A stretch of DNA of 64,000 bases from Streptomyces showdoensis (GCF_039535475.1 NZ_BAAAXG010000026.1:930001-994000); one strand, 5' to 3'; positions 17,955 to 27,659 are shown, numbered from the stretch's first letter. Notes: generated by a model not told the origin, from the sequence alone. Made by a program: numbers and translations.

Positions 17955-20138
17955 GCGTTTGGCCGCCTCGGCATACGGGCCGAGGCAGCGCGGCCGGCCC
18001 GAGACGATCCGCCAGAGGGTCAGTCCCATGAGGATGGCCGCCGAGCTGTCGCTGGGCCGGGAGTCGTAGGACCGCGCGATCCCCCGGTACACCTTGTCGT
18101 CCTTCATGAACGTGTTCGCCATGGCCGCGCCGAGGTTCGCCGCGTTCCTCGTGGCGCCGGTCCGCAGCGCCTTCCCCACCCAGAGCACGGCGTCGTACGA
18201 CTCCACCGCGAACCGGTCGACCGGATCCGTGGCGGCGAGCCGCCAGCGCTTCCGGTAGGCGGCCGCGAACTCCTTGGCGGCCGGGACCGTGTCGGGGTCG
18301 GTGAACCCGGCCCCGAAGTACCAGCCCTCGGCGGCCTCGCCCGCCACGGTGAGGAACTCCGGCCGGAACGCGGGCTCGGGACCCCCGCACGGACCCTTGT
18401 ACCCCTGCTGCCGCAGGGCCTTGGCGCACAGGGCGGCCCGGCGCGGCGACTTCCCCGCGTACATCACGCCCGTCGGGGAGCCGGCGAGCGCGGCCCGGAC
18501 GGCCGGGCCGAAGTCCTCGCTGTCCGCCTCGACCGGGTGGCTGGTGACCGTGCCGCCGGCGGGGGGCGAGTTCTTGGTGTTCTTGGTGGCGAGCCAGCTG
18601 TAGGTGCCGCCCGCCCGGTCCTCGATGACGGCGGTGCGGCCCAGGCCGTGCTCGCTGAGGAAGCGGCCGAAGGGCACGATCATCACGTCGGGATAGGGCC
18701 GCACCTCGAAGTAGGTGCGCAGTTCGGGCGTCTGACCCCGGATCACCCCGTCCGGGACGGACGCCACCACGCTCAGCATCGGCACCTTCGGGTCGACGAG
18801 CACGTCCGCCGCCGCCATGGCCGTCTCGGTGCTCGTCGGGCCGAGGACGGCGGCCAGGGCCGGGTCCTTCAGGAGGGCGCGGGCCCCGGCGGCGGCCCGC
18901 TTGGGGTCTCCCCCGTCGTCCGTCACCTTGAGGACCAGGTCGAAGGGGCGGTCGGGACGCGCGTTGAAGGTCTCCGCGGCGAGGCGCAGCCCGCGCTCCT
19001 GGCCGATCCCGTCCGCCTTGCCCGGGCCGCTCAGGTCGGTCAGCACGCCGATCGTGTAAGCCGCGCGGACGGCTCCGGAGCCGGTGCCGCCGCCCGCGCC
19101 CGTACCGGCGGGCCCGCGGCCGAGCAGCCAGGCGGTGAGGCCGCCGGCGCTCGCGACGGCGGCCGCGGAGCCGGCGATCAGGAGCCGGCGGCGGGTGGGC
19201 CCGGAGGGTTCCTCCGGCGCCACGAGGAGGGTCGGATCGGCGACCGGGAGGTCGAGGACGCGGGCGGAGCTCCGGGCGATGAGGGCGGGCAGGTCGGCCG
19301 GGAGCCAGTCGCGCGCGGGCCCGTCGGCCGCGCCGAGCTCCGCCCGCACCTCGACGGCGGTGGGCCGCAGCTCCGGGTCCTTGGCGAGGCAGGCGGTGAC
19401 GAGCGGGAGCAGGGTGTCCGGTACGTCGTCGAGGTCGGGCTCCTCGTGGACGGTGCGGTAGACGACCGCGGCCACCCCGCCCGTGCCGAAGGGGCGGCGG
19501 CCGGTCAGCGCGTACGCGAGGACGCAGCCGAGCGAGAAGACGTCGCTGGCCGGGCCGACCTCGCCGGCCCCCAGGGCGCGGGCCTGCTCGGGGGCGAGGA
19601 AGCCGGGCGTGCCGATCATCGCGTCGGTGGCGGTGAGCGCGGTGGCGCCGCTGGTCCGGGCGATGCCGAAGTCGATGAGCCGGGGCCCGTCGAGGGCGAG
19701 CAGCACGTTGCCGGGCTTCACGTCCCGGTGCACGAGATCGGCCACGTGCATGTCGGCGAGGGCGTCGGCGAGCCGCGCGCCGAGGGCCCGCACGGTCGGC
19801 TCGGGCAGCGCGCCGTGCAGGGCGACGGCCTCGGCGAGCGAGGGCCCGGGCACGAACTCGGTGGCCAGCCACGGCTCCCGGGCCTCCGGGTCGGCGCCGA
19901 GGACCCGGACCACCCACTGCCCGGTGATCCGCTCGGCGGCCCGCGCCTCGCGGCGGAAGCGCTCGCGGAAACCGGGGTCGGCGGCGTGCTCGGCGCGGAT
20001 GAGCTTGAGCGCGGCGAGCGCGCCGCCGGCGGACCGGGCGAGGTAGACCACGCCCATGCCGCCGGCGCCGAGCCGGCCGAGCAGCCGGAACCCCGCGATC
20101 GAGGAGGGGTCGGCCTTCTTGAGGGGCTGCACGCTCAC
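17949..20138 (-). CDS. Receptor-like Ser/Thr protein kinase fused to ABC-type substrate-binding domain (second of pair)
   Basis: This 729-aa protein has a PknB-type kinase with Gly loop LGAGGMGVVY, K45, HRDVKPGN (H137, D139), DFG 156-158 and APEQ. A linker follows, then TRRRLL (315-320) directly before one membrane segment (about 319-340), then an extracellular LivK/type-1 periplasmic-binding fold (AYTIGVLTDLSGPGKADGIG onward). It probably senses a small ligand outside and phosphorylates proteins inside. The start overlaps the upstream kinase stop (GTGA); a second GTG six bases downstream is also possible. All catalytic residues are present. Confidence 0.92.
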   Translation of the reverse strand: MSVQPLKKADPSSIAGFRLLGRLGAGGMGVVYLARSAGGALAALKLIRAEHAADPGFRERFRREARAAERITGQWVVRVLGADPEAREPWLATEFVPGPSLAEAVALHGALPEPTVRALGARLADALADMHVADLVHRDVKPGNVLLALDGPRLIDFGIARTSGATALTATDAMIGTPGFLAPEQARALGAGEVGPASDVFSLGCVLAYALTGRRPFGTGGVAAVVYRTVHEEPDLDDVPDTLLPLVTACLAKDPELRPTAVEVRAELGAADGPARDWLPADLPALIARSSARVLDLPVADPTLLVAPEEPSGPTRRRLLIAGSAAAVASAGGLTAWLLGRGPAGTGAGGGTGSGAVRAAYTIGVLTDLSGPGKADGIGQERGLRLAAETFNARPDRPFDLVLKVTDDGGDPKRAAAGARALLKDPALAAVLGPTSTETAMAAADVLVDPKVPMLSVVASVPDGVIRGQTPELRTYFEVRPYPDVMIVPFGRFLSEHGLGRTAVIEDRAGGTYSWLATKNTKNSPPAGGTVTSHPVEADSEDFGPAVRAALAGSPTGVMYAGKSPRRAALCAKALRQQGYKGPCGGPEPAFRPEFLTVAGEAAEGWYFGAGFTDPDTVPAAKEFAAAYRKRWRLAATDPVDRFAVESYDAVLWVGKALRTGATRNAANLGAAMANTFMKDDKVYRGIARSYDSRPSDSSAAILMGLTLWRIVSGRPRCLGPYAEAAKRD

Positions 20139-22402
20139 GCCTTCTTGGGCTTGTTGGGTTCGGGGGGCGCGGCGCCGAGGTACTTGTAGGCCCCGTTCTG
20201 CACGCCGTACAGGAAGGTGCCCATGCCCCGGAGCTCGCCGGCCTCGCCGAACTCGTATCCGCCCATGGCCCCGGTGTACTTCCGCGCGCGCAGGGCCTCC
20301 CAGAGGCCCTTGCGGGAGAGCGGGCCCTTGGCGGCCTTCGTGGAGAGCCAGGAGGTGACCATGTTGACCACGTCGAAGGACTCGCCGGTGTAGAACGCCG
20401 GGGTGGTGCCGTAGCGCTTGCGGTGGGCGTCGAGGAAGTCCTGGGTGATCTTGAGGGTGGCCGGCTTCTCCTTGGTGTCGGCGACCCGCTGGAGGGGGTC
20501 GATGACGGGCGCGCAGAGGAACCAGCCCTCGGCGGCGCTCCCGGCCTCCTTCAGGAACCGGTTCCCGAAGGCGTGCTGACCGACGAACTTCGGTCCGGTG
20601 AAGCCGAGTTGCTGGAGGGCCCGGGCGGCGAGCACGGCCGTGGAGCGGACCCCGCAGTGGACGTACGCGTCGATGCCGGCGTCGATCATCTCCCCGATGA
20701 CCGTGCGGTAGTCGGTGACCCGGCCGGGGATGACCCGGAAGTGCGGCTTGATGCCGGCCTGCTTGAAGCCGAAGCCGACGCCCCTGACGTACTGCCAGCT
20801 GTACTGGTCGTCGGTGCGTTCCTGGAGGACTCCGGGGCGGCGGATCTGCGGCAGCAGCGTGGCGGCCCAGGCCATGTAGGTGCCCGCCAGGAGGTGGTTC
20901 GGGATGGCGCGCAGCACGGTGGTGTTCGGCGGGCCGGACTCGCCCCGCAGGGTGAGCAGGTTGTAGCCCGCCGAGACGGTGATCAGCGGCGTTCCGGCCT
21001 CCTCGAAGGCGGGGAGGGCGGCCTGGCCGGTGTCGTCGGAGGTGGGGCCGAGGACGGCGAGCACGGAGGGGTCCGAGGTGAGGCGCCGGGCGGCGGCGAG
21101 GGCGCCGTTGCGGTCGCCGCGGTCGTCGGAGACCTTGAGCGCGAGGGTGAAGGGCTTGCCCTTGTGGACGGCGTTGAACTGCTCGACGGCGAGCCGGGCG
21201 CCGCGCTCCTGGGCCCGGCCGATCTCCTGGGCGGGCCCGGACAGGTCGGCGAGGACGCCGATGGTCCAGGTGTTCCGGGGCCTGGCCGCGGGGGGCTTCG
21301 CGTCCGCGTCGTCGCGCCGGGAGTTCCACAGCGCGTACCCGCCGCCGCCGGCCGCGAGCACCGCGGCGCCGGCGCCGAGCGCGAGGAAGCCGCGGCGGCT
21401 GGGCTTCGCCGGGCCGGCCGGGTCCGTGCCGGAGACGGTGGGGTCGATGTCGGGCAGCGCGAGCATGGCCGCGGAGCGTTCGGCGATCGTGGTGACGACG
21501 GGCGCGGGCAGCCACTCGGCGGCGCTGCCGGGGGCGTCCTCGGTGAGCCCGGCGGCGATCTCGGCGGCGGCGGGCCGGTGGGCCGGGTCCTTGGCCAGGC
21601 AGGCCGTCAGGAGCGGCAGCAGGCCCGCCGGGACGCCGGCGAGGTCGGGCGCGTCGTGGACGGTCCGGTAGAGCAGCGCGTCGAGGGCTCCGGTGCCGAA
21701 GGGCGGGCGGCCGGTCGCCGCGAAGGCGAGGAGGCAGCCGAGCGCGAAGACGTCGGCGGGCGGGCCGATGGCCTCGGCGCGGGCCTCGGCCTGTTCGGGG
21801 GCGAGGAAGCCGGGCGTGCCGACGACCATGTCGGCGGAGGTGAGCCCGGTCTCGCCGGTGGCGCGGGCGATGCCGAAGTCGATCAGCCGGGGGCCGTCGA
21901 TGGCGAGCAGGATGTTGCCGGGCTTCACGTCCCGGTGGACGATCCCGGCCGCGTGGACGGCGGCGAGCGCCCTGGCGATGCTCCCGCCGAGGATCCGTAC
22001 GCTCCGCTCGGGCAGCGGCCCGTGGGCGCGGACGGCCTCGCCGAGGGACGGGCCGGGCACGAAGGCGGTCGCCATCCACGGCTCGGGCGCGTCGGGGTCG
22101 GCGCCGGTCACGGGGACGGCCCAGGGGCTGACGACCCTGCGGGCGGCCTCGACCTCGCGGCGGAAGCGGGCCCGGAAGTCGGCCTGGTCGGCCTGGTCGG
22201 CGTGGGTGACCTTGACGGCGGCGAGCTCGCCGGTGTCGGTGCGGCCGAGGTAGACCACGCCCATGCCGCCGGCGCCGAGCCGCCCGAGGAGGCGGTAGCC
22301 GGCGAGGGCGGACGGGTCGGAGGGGAGCAGCGGCTGGAGCGCTCCGGGGCGCGGGGCGGGCTGCGGCTCCGGCAGGGGGCCGGGCTGGGCGGTCGGGCTC
22401 AC
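20135..22402 (-). CDS. Receptor-like Ser/Thr protein kinase fused to ABC-type substrate-binding domain (first of pair)
   Basis: This 755-aa protein has a Pro-rich N-terminus and a kinase domain with LGAGGMGVVY, K64, HRDVKPGN (H156, D158), DFG 175-177 and APEQ. A single membrane segment (about 339-359) is preceded by SRRGFL. The long extracellular branched-chain amino-acid-binding-like domain runs from about 378 to 750. It is a close paralog of the next gene but clearly diverged in the ligand domain, so the two probably see different ligands. GTG at 22402 overlaps the lipoprotein stop by four bases. Confidence 0.92.
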   Translation of the reverse strand: MSPTAQPGPLPEPQPAPRPGALQPLLPSDPSALAGYRLLGRLGAGGMGVVYLGRTDTGELAAVKVTHADQADQADFRARFRREVEAARRVVSPWAVPVTGADPDAPEPWMATAFVPGPSLGEAVRAHGPLPERSVRILGGSIARALAAVHAAGIVHRDVKPGNILLAIDGPRLIDFGIARATGETGLTSADMVVGTPGFLAPEQAEARAEAIGPPADVFALGCLLAFAATGRPPFGTGALDALLYRTVHDAPDLAGVPAGLLPLLTACLAKDPAHRPAAAEIAAGLTEDAPGSAAEWLPAPVVTTIAERSAAMLALPDIDPTVSGTDPAGPAKPSRRGFLALGAGAAVLAAGGGGYALWNSRRDDADAKPPAARPRNTWTIGVLADLSGPAQEIGRAQERGARLAVEQFNAVHKGKPFTLALKVSDDRGDRNGALAAARRLTSDPSVLAVLGPTSDDTGQAALPAFEEAGTPLITVSAGYNLLTLRGESGPPNTTVLRAIPNHLLAGTYMAWAATLLPQIRRPGVLQERTDDQYSWQYVRGVGFGFKQAGIKPHFRVIPGRVTDYRTVIGEMIDAGIDAYVHCGVRSTAVLAARALQQLGFTGPKFVGQHAFGNRFLKEAGSAAEGWFLCAPVIDPLQRVADTKEKPATLKITQDFLDAHRKRYGTTPAFYTGESFDVVNMVTSWLSTKAAKGPLSRKGLWEALRARKYTGAMGGYEFGEAGELRGMGTFLYGVQNGAYKYLGAAPPEPNKPKKA

Positions 22403-23256
22403 GACTGGACTCCCAGCTGCTTCTTGACGCGGTCCTGCATGATGACGTTGGCCCGGATCTGGGCGGTGTTGGTCTCCGACTCGGTGTAGCCGGGGGCACC
22501 CTTGACGACGGTGGCGACGGTGACCTGGCCGGTGCGGGTCTGCAGCCAGCTGTAGAAGTGCGTGCCCTTGAAGGCGCTGTTGACGTACGAGCCGCGCTCC
22601 AGGACGGAGTCGATCGTGGAGGCGTTGCCGCCGGTGCCGTACGGGACGCCGAGGGAGTTGAGCTCGGTGATGCGCTCGCCGTCGCGCAGCTGCTGGTCGG
22701 GGCAGCGCAGTGCCTCCTCCAGGGTCTCGGCCATCTCCCAGTCGGCGTCGGACTCGGTGCGGTGCACGGTGACGGTGGCGGCGACCCGCAGCGGGGCCTT
22801 GCCGCCCGTGGCCGGGATCTCGCTGTAGGCGGTGACGCTGTAGAGGACGGTGCGGGGCGTGGTGCCCGCCTCCCACTCGCAGTTCGCGTCGAGGACCGGC
22901 CAGTAGCCGGGCTCGCTGAAGTTGGGGGCGCGCTCGGCGTACTCGGGCCCCCAGTCGTCGGGCCCCGCGACCATCGCGAGCGCCAGCCGCTTCGCGTCGG
23001 CCGCGTCGCGCGGGGCCTTCTTCGGGTCCGGGGTGAAGCCGGGACCGGTCGGCGTGGCGGACGGGGTGGGGGACGCGGCCGGGGTCCCGGACGCGCTCGC
23101 GCCCGGCGTCGCCGTCCGGGACGGTTTCCCGTCGCCCCCGCCGCCGCCTCCGCCCGACGAGCAGCCCGCCAACAGCGCCACGCCCGCCGCCGCCACGGCT
23201 CCGGTGCGCAGCGCCCTTCTGCCTGCGTCCTTCACGATTCCCCCACGGTCGCTCAC
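22399..23256 (-). CDS. Putative lipoprotein, first gene of the receptor-kinase operon
   Basis: This 285-aa protein has a lipoprotein signal peptide (RRALRTGAVAAAGVALLAGC, lipobox LAGC), a Gly/Ser/Thr/Pro linker, and a soluble domain of about 200 residues with no motif I can name. It should be anchored outside the membrane. GTG at 23256 and an in-frame GTG at 23235 both have GGGGGA upstream; the shorter form gives a classic 25-residue signal. Four-base overlaps tie it to both kinases, so it may deliver or modulate their signal. Function unknown. Confidence 0.85.
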   Translation of the reverse strand: MSDRGGIVKDAGRRALRTGAVAAAGVALLAGCSSGGGGGGGDGKPSRTATPGASASGTPAASPTPSATPTGPGFTPDPKKAPRDAADAKRLALAMVAGPDDWGPEYAERAPNFSEPGYWPVLDANCEWEAGTTPRTVLYSVTAYSEIPATGGKAPLRVAATVTVHRTESDADWEMAETLEEALRCPDQQLRDGERITELNSLGVPYGTGGNASTIDSVLERGSYVNSAFKGTHFYSWLQTRTGQVTVATVVKGAPGYTESETNTAQIRANVIMQDRVKKQLGVQS

Positions 23257-23320
23257 ACGATCCCCCGGTCGGTGAGGGAGATCGTACGGCCCCGGGGGTC
23301 AACTCGGCGGGGCTACAACG

Positions 23321-23710
23321 TCATTGGGACGCCCCGCGCACCAGGTCGTAACGTTCGCGCGCCTCCTGCACGGCGGGCAGCCGGCGCTCGGTCCACCGGG
23401 CCAGGGCCGTGACCTGCTCGGCGGCCTCGCGCCCGAGGGGGGTGAGGCTGTAGTCGACCCGGGGCGGGATGACGGGCTGGGCGGCGCGGTGCACGAGGCC
23501 GTCGCGCTCCAGGGTCTGGAGGGTCTGGGTGAGCATCTTCTCGCTGACCCCGCCGATGGCCCGGCGCAGCTCGCCGAAGCGGTACGAGCGCTCTCCGAGC
23601 GCGATCAGGACGAGGACGCCCCAGCGGCTGGTGACGTGCTCCAGGACGCGGCGCTCGGGGCACACGGCGTCGACGACGGTCCGGCCGAGCGGGCTCTCAC
23701 TTACTTCCAC
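23321..23710 (-). CDS. HxlR-family winged-helix transcriptional regulator
   Basis: This 129-aa protein has the HxlR signature: Cys in DAVCPERRVLEHVTSRWG, then LIALGERSYRFGELRRAIGG, SEKMLTQTLQTLERDGLV and YSLTPLGREA. The N-terminal Cys is often the redox or electrophile sensor in this family. It is divergent from a quinone-reductase-like gene, the same pairing as E. coli qorB with its HxlR regulator. It starts at GTG 23710 and probably represses both genes. Confidence 0.92.
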   Translation of the reverse strand: MEVSESPLGRTVVDAVCPERRVLEHVTSRWGVLVLIALGERSYRFGELRRAIGGVSEKMLTQTLQTLERDGLVHRAAQPVIPPRVDYSLTPLGREAAEQVTALARWTERRLPAVQEARERYDLVRGASQ

Positions 23711-23713
23711 ACC

Positions 23714-23738
23714 AGTACCTTACTTCAAGGTGGGTACT
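23714..23738. promoter_or_regulatory. Candidate HxlR operator in the divergent promoter
   Basis: AGTACC at 23714-23719 and GGTACT at 23733-23738 form a perfect 6-bp inverted repeat with a 13-base spacer, lying between the two divergent starts. The spacer also holds TTAC-type half sites. It is the likely binding site for the regulator next door. Confidence 0.65.
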
Positions 23739-23813
23739 TACGAAAGGTTAGCGCCCGTCGTACGGTGAGTGCAGAACGGAACGCCCCACCCCGCCGCACC
23801 ACAGGAGCCCCTC

Positions 23814-24680
23814 ATGAGCATCGTCGTCACCGGAGCCACCGGCCAGCTGGGCCGCCTCGTCATCGACGCCCTCCTCGCCACCGTCCCCGCCGAGTCCGTC
23901 GCCGCGGTCGTCCGCGACAAGGAGAAGGCCGCCGACCTGGCCGAGCGCGGCGTCGAGCTGCGGATCGCCGACTACGGCCGCCCGGAGACACTGGCCGGCG
24001 CCTTCGGGGCGGGCGACCGGGTGCTGTTGATCTCGGGCAGCGAGGTCGGGCAGCGGGTGGCCCAGCACACCGCGGTGGTGGCAGCCGCCAAGGCCGCGGG
24101 CGTCGCCCAGCTCGCGTACACCGGCATCCTCGGCGGGCCCGAGGCCGACTTCCTGCTCGCCGAGGAGCACAAGGCGACCGAGCGGGCGATCCTCGACTCC
24201 GGGCTGCCGTACACCTTCCTGCGCAACGGCTGGTACACCGAGAACTACACGGCGAACCTCGCCCCCGTCCTGGCCCACGGCACCGTCGTCGCCAACGCCG
24301 GCGAGGGCCGGATCGCCTCCGCCGCCCGCGCCGACTACGCGGCCGCCGCGGCGGCCGTCCTGACCGGCCCGGCCGAGGAGCACCTGAACCGGGCGTACGA
24401 GCTGAACGGCGACGTGTCCTGGTCCCTCGCCGAGTACGCGGCGGAGGTCGCCCGCCTGTCCGGCCGGGAGATCGGCCACGCGGACGTGCCCGCCGCGACC
24501 CACCTGGAGATCCTCACCGGCGCCGGGGTGCCACAGCCCTTCGCCGAGATCCTGGTCGACGTCGACCGGGCCGTCGCGCAGGGCGCGCTGGCGAGCCGCG
24601 GCGACGACCTCGCCCGGCTGATCGGCCGCCCGACCACCCCGATCGCCGAGACGATCGCGGCCGCGCTCGCCGACGCCTGA
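23814..24680 (+). CDS. NmrA/QorB-like NAD(P)H-binding oxidoreductase
   Basis: This 288-aa Rossmann protein has the motif VTGATGQLGRLVIDALL, a strand with LLISGSEVG, and the NmrA-like patch AYTGILGG, then FLRNGWYTENY. The closest known relative by layout is QorB, an NADPH-dependent quinone reductase. ATG at 23814 follows ACAGGAG; the frame extends 45 bases upstream without support. It is probably induced through the divergent HxlR regulator. Confidence 0.88.
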   Translation: MSIVVTGATGQLGRLVIDALLATVPAESVAAVVRDKEKAADLAERGVELRIADYGRPETLAGAFGAGDRVLLISGSEVGQRVAQHTAVVAAAKAAGVAQLAYTGILGGPEADFLLAEEHKATERAILDSGLPYTFLRNGWYTENYTANLAPVLAHGTVVANAGEGRIASAARADYAAAAAAVLTGPAEEHLNRAYELNGDVSWSLAEYAAEVARLSGREIGHADVPAATHLEILTGAGVPQPFAEILVDVDRAVAQGALASRGDDLARLIGRPTTPIAETIAAALADA

Positions 24681-24807
24681 GCCGAGGCCCGGTCCGGCTC
24701 CACCCCCTTCAAGATCGGTCAGGACCGTATGGCGATACGGACATGACAGCCCGCCCTGTGCGGCGCTACCTTCGACGGGACAGCGCGGCGCAGGGCGGGG
24801 AGGTTCG

Positions 24808-25812
24808 GTGAAGGACGACAGCGAGGCCCGGGCAGGGCTCCTCTACGGGATCGGTGCCTACGGGATGTGGGGGCTGGTCCCGCTCTTCTGGCCGCTCCTC
24901 AAGCCCTCGGGCGCGGTCGAGATCCTGGCCCACCGGATGGTGTGGTCGCTCCTCGTCGTCGGCCTCGCGCTGCTGGCACTGCGCCGCTGGAGCTGGCTGC
25001 CCGAGCTGATACGCAGCCCGCGCAAGCTCGGACTCATCACCGTGGCCGCGGCCGTCATCAGCGTCAACTGGGGCCTCTACATCTGGTCCGTCAACAACGG
25101 CCAGGTCGTCGAGGCCTCGCTCGGCTACTTCATCAACCCGCTCGTCACCATCGCACTGGGCGTCCTCGTCCTCAAGGAACGGCTGCGCCCCGCCCAGTGG
25201 ACGGCGGTCGGCGTCGGCTTCGCGGCCGTGGTCGTCCTGTCCGTCGGCTACGGCCGGCTGCCCTGGATCTCGCTCACCCTGGCCTTCTCCTTCGCGATCT
25301 ACGGCCTGGTGAAGAAGAAGGTCAACCTCGGCGGCCTGGAGTCGCTCGCCGCCGAGACGGCCGTGCAGTTCCTGCCCGCGCTCGGCTTCCTGCTCTTCCT
25401 CGGCACCCGGGGCACGCTCAGCTTCGGCGCCCACGGCGCGGGGCACGCGGCCCTGCTCGCGGCCACCGGCGTGGTGACCGCCGTCCCGCTGATCTGCTTC
25501 GGCGCCGCCGCCATCCGGGTCCCGCTGTCCACGCTGGGCCTGCTCCAGTACCTGGCACCGGTCTTCCAGTTCCTGCTCGGCGTCGTCTACTTCCACGAGG
25601 CGATGCCGCCGGAGCGCTGGGCCGGCTTCTCGCTGGTGTGGCTGGCGCTGACGATCCTCAGCTGGGACGCCCTGCGCACCGCCCGCCGCAGCCGGGCGGC
25701 CGTGGAGGCGGCGGGCCGCGAGACGGCGCCCGTCCCGGCGGCGGCCCGCGAGACGGCCGCAGCGCCCCCGGCGACGGCCGCAGCGCCGCAGCCGGTCACG
25801 GACCCCGCGTAG
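24808..25812 (+). CDS. rarD: RarD-type EamA family permease
   Basis: This 334-aa membrane protein has ten helices in two EamA repeats. It begins LLYGIGAYGMWGLVPLFWPL and contains the RarD signature SVNWGLYIWSVNNGQVVEAS and GYFINPLV. The GTG at 24808 follows GGGGAGG. The last 45 residues are a low-complexity Ala/Pro/Arg-Glu-Thr tail. RarD substrates are not firmly known; the family was linked to chloramphenicol sensitivity. Confidence 0.9.
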   Translation: MKDDSEARAGLLYGIGAYGMWGLVPLFWPLLKPSGAVEILAHRMVWSLLVVGLALLALRRWSWLPELIRSPRKLGLITVAAAVISVNWGLYIWSVNNGQVVEASLGYFINPLVTIALGVLVLKERLRPAQWTAVGVGFAAVVVLSVGYGRLPWISLTLAFSFAIYGLVKKKVNLGGLESLAAETAVQFLPALGFLLFLGTRGTLSFGAHGAGHAALLAATGVVTAVPLICFGAAAIRVPLSTLGLLQYLAPVFQFLLGVVYFHEAMPPERWAGFSLVWLALTILSWDALRTARRSRAAVEAAGRETAPVPAAARETAAAPPATAAAPQPVTDPA

Positions 25813-25845
25813 CGCCCGCCCGCGGGGTGGCGCCTGAGGCGGTGC

Positions 25846-26169
25846 CTACGAGGCGGTGCCCAGCAGGCCGTGGTCCCGGATCAGCCGGCAGACCGCGGTG
25901 AGCCGCAGCGTGGCGAAGTCGTGCCCGGCCGGTTCGACCCAGGCGACCTCGGCGAGCCGGTCGGTGAACCCGAGGACGTAGTCCCCCAGCTCCTCCCGCC
26001 CCACGGCCCGGCGCCGCGCCCCGCGCCGGGCCGGGACCAGGGCGTCGCACACGGCCGCCTCGTGCTGGTCGAGCGCGGCCACGAGCCCCGGCTCGGAGGA
26101 GCACTCCGAGAGCCGGGGCCCGTACGTGGCGGCGACATCGGCCAGGGGGCAGCCGGGCGAATCGTTCAT
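25846..26169 (-). CDS. Small hypothetical protein
   Basis: This 107-aa soluble protein begins [18 protein letters not shown], has no signal peptide or membrane segment, and ends with an Arg-rich then aliphatic helix ([18 protein letters not shown]). GGAGG lies almost against the ATG, which is closer than usual, so the start is uncertain. It sits 41 bp downstream of, and in the same direction as, the MFS gene. I do not recognise the family with confidence. Confidence 0.6.
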   Translation of the reverse strand: MNDSPGCPLADVAATYGPRLSECSSEPGLVAALDQHEAAVCDALVPARRGARRRAVGREELGDYVLGFTDRLAEVAWVEPAGHDFATLRLTAVCRLIRDHGLLGTAS

Positions 26170-26210
26170 TCCTCCACGGTAGGCGCGGGGGGAGGCGCCG
26201 CGGACGCCCC

Positions 26211-27659
26211 TCAGGCCGTGAGCTTGGTCGCAGCGGGGGCGGGCGCGGCGGCCGGACCGGGGGCCTGACCGGGGACCTGACCGGGGTCCGCGTCCGGGCC
26301 GTCGGCCGCCGCCCGGCTCCCCCGTACCCCCGTCGCCGCGATCACCGCGCCGACCGCCACCATCGCCAGCGGGACCACGAGCGCCGCCCGGATGCCGTCG
26401 AGGCCGCCGCCCGCGATCCCGTACACCGCGGTCACCGCCGCCACGCCGACCGCCGAACCGAACTGCGTGGCCGTGGTCAGCAGCCCGCTCGCCAGTCCCT
26501 GCTCCTCCTCCGCCACGCCGTCCGTGCCGGCGATGGTGAGCGGCCCGTACGCCAGGCTGAAGGCGAGGCCGGTGAGCAGCAGGGCGGGGAACATCGCCGC
26601 GTACGAGCGGTCCGGGCCGACCGGCAGGAAGAGCGCGTACGAGAGGACGGCGAGGACGAAGCCGCCGAGGATCACCTTGGCGTTGCCGTAGCGCGCGACG
26701 AGCCGGGGCGTCAGCGTGGGCGCGAGGATCGCGTCGCAGCCCATCACGAGCAGCGCGAAGGCGGTCTGGAGCGAGGACCAGCCGCGCAGCTCCTGGAGGT
26801 AGAGGGTGGCGACGAACTGGAAGCCGAAGAAGGAGCCGACGAAGAGCAGCGCGCCGAGGTCGGCCCGGACCAGCGGGGCGCGGCGCAGCAGCCCGAGGCG
26901 GACGAGTGGTGCGGCGGCCCGGCGTTCGACGGCGACGAAGAGCCCGGCGAGGACCAGTCCGCCGGCGAGGACGGCGGCGGTGACGGCCCAGCCGTCGAGG
27001 CCGTGCTCCAGGCGGACGATGCCGTAGGCGAGCAACAGCATCGCCCCGGCCGCGGTCAGCGCGCCGCCCAGGTCGAAGCCGCCGGTCCGGACGGGGCGGG
27101 CCTCGGCGGGGATGAGCCGGACCGCGGCGGCCAGCACCACGGCGGCGAGCAGCACGGGGGCGAAGAAGACCCAGTGCCAGCCGCCGAGCGTGGTGAGCAC
27201 GCCGCCGATGACGAGCCCGAGCGAGAAGCCGCCGGCGGCGGTGCCGGCGAAGACGAGCAGCGCCTTGTCGCGCTCCGGGCCCTCCGCGTACGAGGTCGTG
27301 ATGATCGACATCGCGGCGGGGGTCATGAAGGCGGCGGCGACGCCGGTGACGAAGCGGGCCAGGATCAGCGTCCAGCCCTCCTCCGCGAAGCCGCCGAGGC
27401 CGGAGAAGACGAGGAAGACGGCGAGCCAGCCGAGGAACATCCGGCGGCGGCCGAGGAGGTCGGCGGCCCGGCCGCCGAGCAGGGTGAAGCCGGCGTAGCC
27501 GAGGACGTAGGCCGACATGACCCAGGCGGTGGTGCCGGTGCTCAGGCCGAGGTCGGCGCGGACGGCGGGGACGGCGACGGCGAGCATGGCGACGTCGATG
27601 CCTTCGAGGAAGATCGTCCCGCAGAGGACGAGGAGCAGGCTCCAGGCGCGTACGGACAC
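26211..27659 (-). CDS. MFS drug exporter, DHA2-like (14 helices)
   Basis: This 482-aa transporter has the DHA motif [12 protein letters not shown] between helices 2 and 3, [16 protein letters not shown], and motif C-like [22 protein letters not shown] at 27659 was chosen because GGAG lies six bases upstream (CTGGAGACAGTT); the longer frame to 27785 starts inside the divergent promoter. The tail after the last helix is Pro/Ala/Gly-rich. A divergent HxlR regulator suggests induction by a drug or electrophile. Confidence 0.9.
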   Translation of the reverse strand: MSVRAWSLLLVLCGTIFLEGIDVAMLAVAVPAVRADLGLSTGTTAWVMSAYVLGYAGFTLLGGRAADLLGRRRMFLGWLAVFLVFSGLGGFAEEGWTLILARFVTGVAAAFMTPAAMSIITTSYAEGPERDKALLVFAGTAAGGFSLGLVIGGVLTTLGGWHWVFFAPVLLAAVVLAAAVRLIPAEARPVRTGGFDLGGALTAAGAMLLLAYGIVRLEHGLDGWAVTAAVLAGGLVLAGLFVAVERRAAAPLVRLGLLRRAPLVRADLGALLFVGSFFGFQFVATLYLQELRGWSSLQTAFALLVMGCDAILAPTLTPRLVARYGNAKVILGGFVLAVLSYALFLPVGPDRSYAAMFPALLLTGLAFSLAYGPLTIAGTDGVAEEEQGLASGLLTTATQFGSAVGVAAVTAVYGIAGGGLDGIRAALVVPLAMVAVGAVIAATGVRGSRAAADGPDADPGQVPGQAPGPAAAPAPAATKLTA

